DNA from: Apostichopus japonicus
Taxonomy: Eukaryota; Echinodermata; Holothuroidea; Aspidochirotida; Stichopodidae
Assembly: GCF_037975245.1 (NCBI RefSeq)
Contig: NC_092572.1
Location: 5,667,001 to 5,731,000, forward strand
DNA: 64,000 nt
Direction: 5' to 3'
A model generated the notes under the pieces. It was not told where the DNA came from, made no database searches, and worked only from the letters and a program-made list of their open reading frames with translations. Shown one piece after another: positions 62,015-64,000 of this stretch (position 1 is its first letter; every line of letters begins with the position of its first letter). The position numbers were made by a program, and so were the translations under genes.

Positions 62015-64000
62015 GTATGTGGACTTACATTCACTTTTTGGTCAACTGTCCTTGCTACGAAATAGTTTCTCAATAACGCTCAATGTAGTCTTTCTGTACT
62101 CGACAACGGGGATTTCTGAACTGATTCTTTGTTGAAATTATAATAATGCCTTTTTGCATTTAAATTTCAAAAGCTAATTTATATTTACAGAATATCAATA
62201 TCTGGTGTTTAATTAAGTGGCCGCAACATGTGTGTATGTTTTGTTTTAGATACCATTGTAAGAAAAAGCGCAAATTCTTAAGTTTAATAATGTTTTGGTT
62301 CAAAATGTAAACACTATCATTCTGTATTATTATTAAACGTCTCCGCTTTGAACAACATCCTACTACTTTTGTGAGGTAAGTTGTAGTACATCAAATGGCT
62401 TTAAGCAGCATTTTGAAACATGTATGACAGAACCAAGGAATGGCATCTACACTCATCAGCTTTTCATTAAAATTTGCGAAAATAACCTTAGCACTTTTAT
62501 TTCAGGAAAGTTAACTCACTAATTGAACATTGTCATGGATATCCAAGTCTTACTACACTCTTAAATACTCATTTCACTACATGACATTATGTGCAAATCG
62601 TCTTCTGATGCACGTATTTCATCGTTTTCATTGTGGAGAAACATGTGTTATTTCGGTATCTTTGTTTGCGTTGCATGTAGCGGCTTTCGTGGAACTGGTA
62701 TACTTATACTCACGTTATAATTTATATATCTGTATTAAAACTGCTCTCCCTTAGTGAAATGAACCCTCACTTCTTTGTTGAAGTTTAATAGCTTTTACTA
62801 TTTGAACTGTAATATTAAATTGTATATGCATAATGTACGTCTATTTTCTAGAGTCGCTGGTGTGGGATCCATAATCCCAACAACAGCTCTATTATGTTAT
62901 GACATCAAAACTAGTTCGATAAATGTCCAAGAAAGGCCGTTCCGCCTAAAAAATAAAGTTTGGTCCAATTACCGGTGGTGATGTTGAGTTGAATCCCGGC
63001 CAATATCTACATCACTGTGTCAGCTGCCAACGAAATATGATACGGAAGAGTGTTGCAGTAGGATGTTATATTTGAAATCAGTGGACTCTTGTCAAATGTT
63101 CTAAAGTGAGCATTCGACAATACAGATGTCTTGCATTGCCTGGTGATGATTTTAATACTTTATTGTGTGAAATATATTTTCTACTTGTTACCTTTTGAAT
63201 AAACTCACTTGTTTCAAGAGGACCCAGTGTATCTAATCCTGTTCATTCTACCACCAGGAAGCACTTGTACTTAAACGCCTACCTCTGATATTACTGATGC
63301 TTTTTCTCATATCGATACATTGCAACAAACTTCCTCATCTAAATCTTAGAATCTTAAAGGGAACCAATTTCTACGCGAAATACTGTGTCTGGCAGAGATC
63401 CCAATTAGAGGAAGTGGGTTTATGCCGAGAATCTATAGTGGATGTAATAAAGGTGGTTACAAAATAATACCTTCACCCTCCTCTACCCCTCTCAACTAAA
63501 ACAAATTGAGGTAGATCATCCCAAAAGTTACCCCGTGAGACCACCCTGTATTTAATAACCACAATCTCAAGGGCTTGGAACAGGAATGCAATATGTCTAC
63601 AAGTATTTTTCTTGTCTTAACAGAGTATTTGATGTTCACGTTTTGAACAAATATCTACATTAGCGTTCATAAAAGCACCATAAATGTTTAACTATTAACG
63701 CGATCAAAATGACTATTTATAGCAATGTACGCCTTTATGTTCAACGAGTTCGATATGAACAGTGCTTAGGTTTTTACTTGCTTTAGCAAACGTGCTGTTC
63801 AGATCAAATCTGATTGTAGACTTACAGCAGTCTCAATTTCAAAATCAACTTCAGTATATATTCACTTAATCACCACTATCTCTGAATTACCTGTTATATC
63901 TTATTTTAAGAAAGTCATTGAAATATTATGCCAACAAGTCGAAAATACTCCTTTGCTGTCTGCTATTATATGATAAGAAACAATATTGCATTTTTAACTA

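Larger units (their letters stand above)
52793..64000. repeat. Copy B of the ~11 kb segmental duplication
   Basis: Paralogous to 5865-16859 (landmarks in that entry) and still matching at the window edge. It differs by a Harbinger element (57221-61037), insertions at 54112-54367 and 55496-55952, and loss of the segments noted in copy A, including about 170 bases equivalent to 15240-15405. Confidence 0.9.

Overview
The window is AT-rich animal nuclear DNA with short exons, GT-AG introns, many old repeats and no operons. Ig-domain receptor exons, reverse transcriptase families with simple-repeat 3' tails, hAT and PIF/Harbinger elements and a 2A-like motif in a retroelement suggest a marine invertebrate deuterostome, most likely an echinoderm and perhaps a sea cucumber. 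That assignment is an inference, because no single sequence here is diagnostic. All host genes that could be recognised lie on the + strand.

Layout. Two neighbouring loci appear to come from a tandem duplication of one receptor gene. Locus A (about 1-30,500) keeps stalk exons, a transmembrane exon, juxtamembrane exons and a complete run of tyrosine-kinase exons. It has no recognisable signal peptide or Ig exons and it is broken. The kinase part has two in-frame stops, a one-base frameshift in an A-run, and a 1.1 kb hAT-type element (itself carrying a second element) inserted into an exon with an 8-bp target duplication. The residues at the VAIK lysine, HRD and DFG positions are all non-canonical. 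Locus B (about 35,000 to the window end) has a signal-peptide exon at 42,442, four Ig-type exons (43,402-52,341) and a stalk exon at 61,940. Its transmembrane and kinase exons would lie beyond the right edge. One of its Ig-type exons carries an in-frame TAG.

The loci share a 1.25 kb upstream repeat (1-1,250 and 34,985-36,270) and an approximately 11 kb paralogous segment (5,865-16,859 and 52,793-64,000). Comparing the two copies dates several events. Copy B gained a PIF/Harbinger transposon (57,221-61,037), a LINE 3' piece (54,112-54,367) and another retroposed insertion (55,496-55,952). Copy A carries a candidate solo LTR, a 1.9 kb segment, a 1 kb segment bounded by 9-bp direct repeats, and a 51-bp palindrome.

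The best-preserved coding unit is the Harbinger element. It has 24-bp perfect terminal inverted repeats, a two-exon Myb/SANT-like (MADF-like) protein gene on + and a two-exon DDE transposase gene on -, facing each other. The transposase has two apparent one-base frameshifts next to short homopolymers. Other mobile DNA includes a broken LINE with reverse transcriptase motifs in an intron of locus B (44,040-46,617), LINE fragments at 23,593 and 38,467, a 636-bp foldback element with internal tandem repeats (21,944-22,579), and a 755-bp element with 6-bp target duplications (4,459-5,213). Long (TA)n tracts occur at 17.35, 28.37, 30.56 and 40.05-40.56 kb. The last pair brackets a 230-bp inverted repeat. 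No tRNA, rRNA or CRISPR feature was seen.
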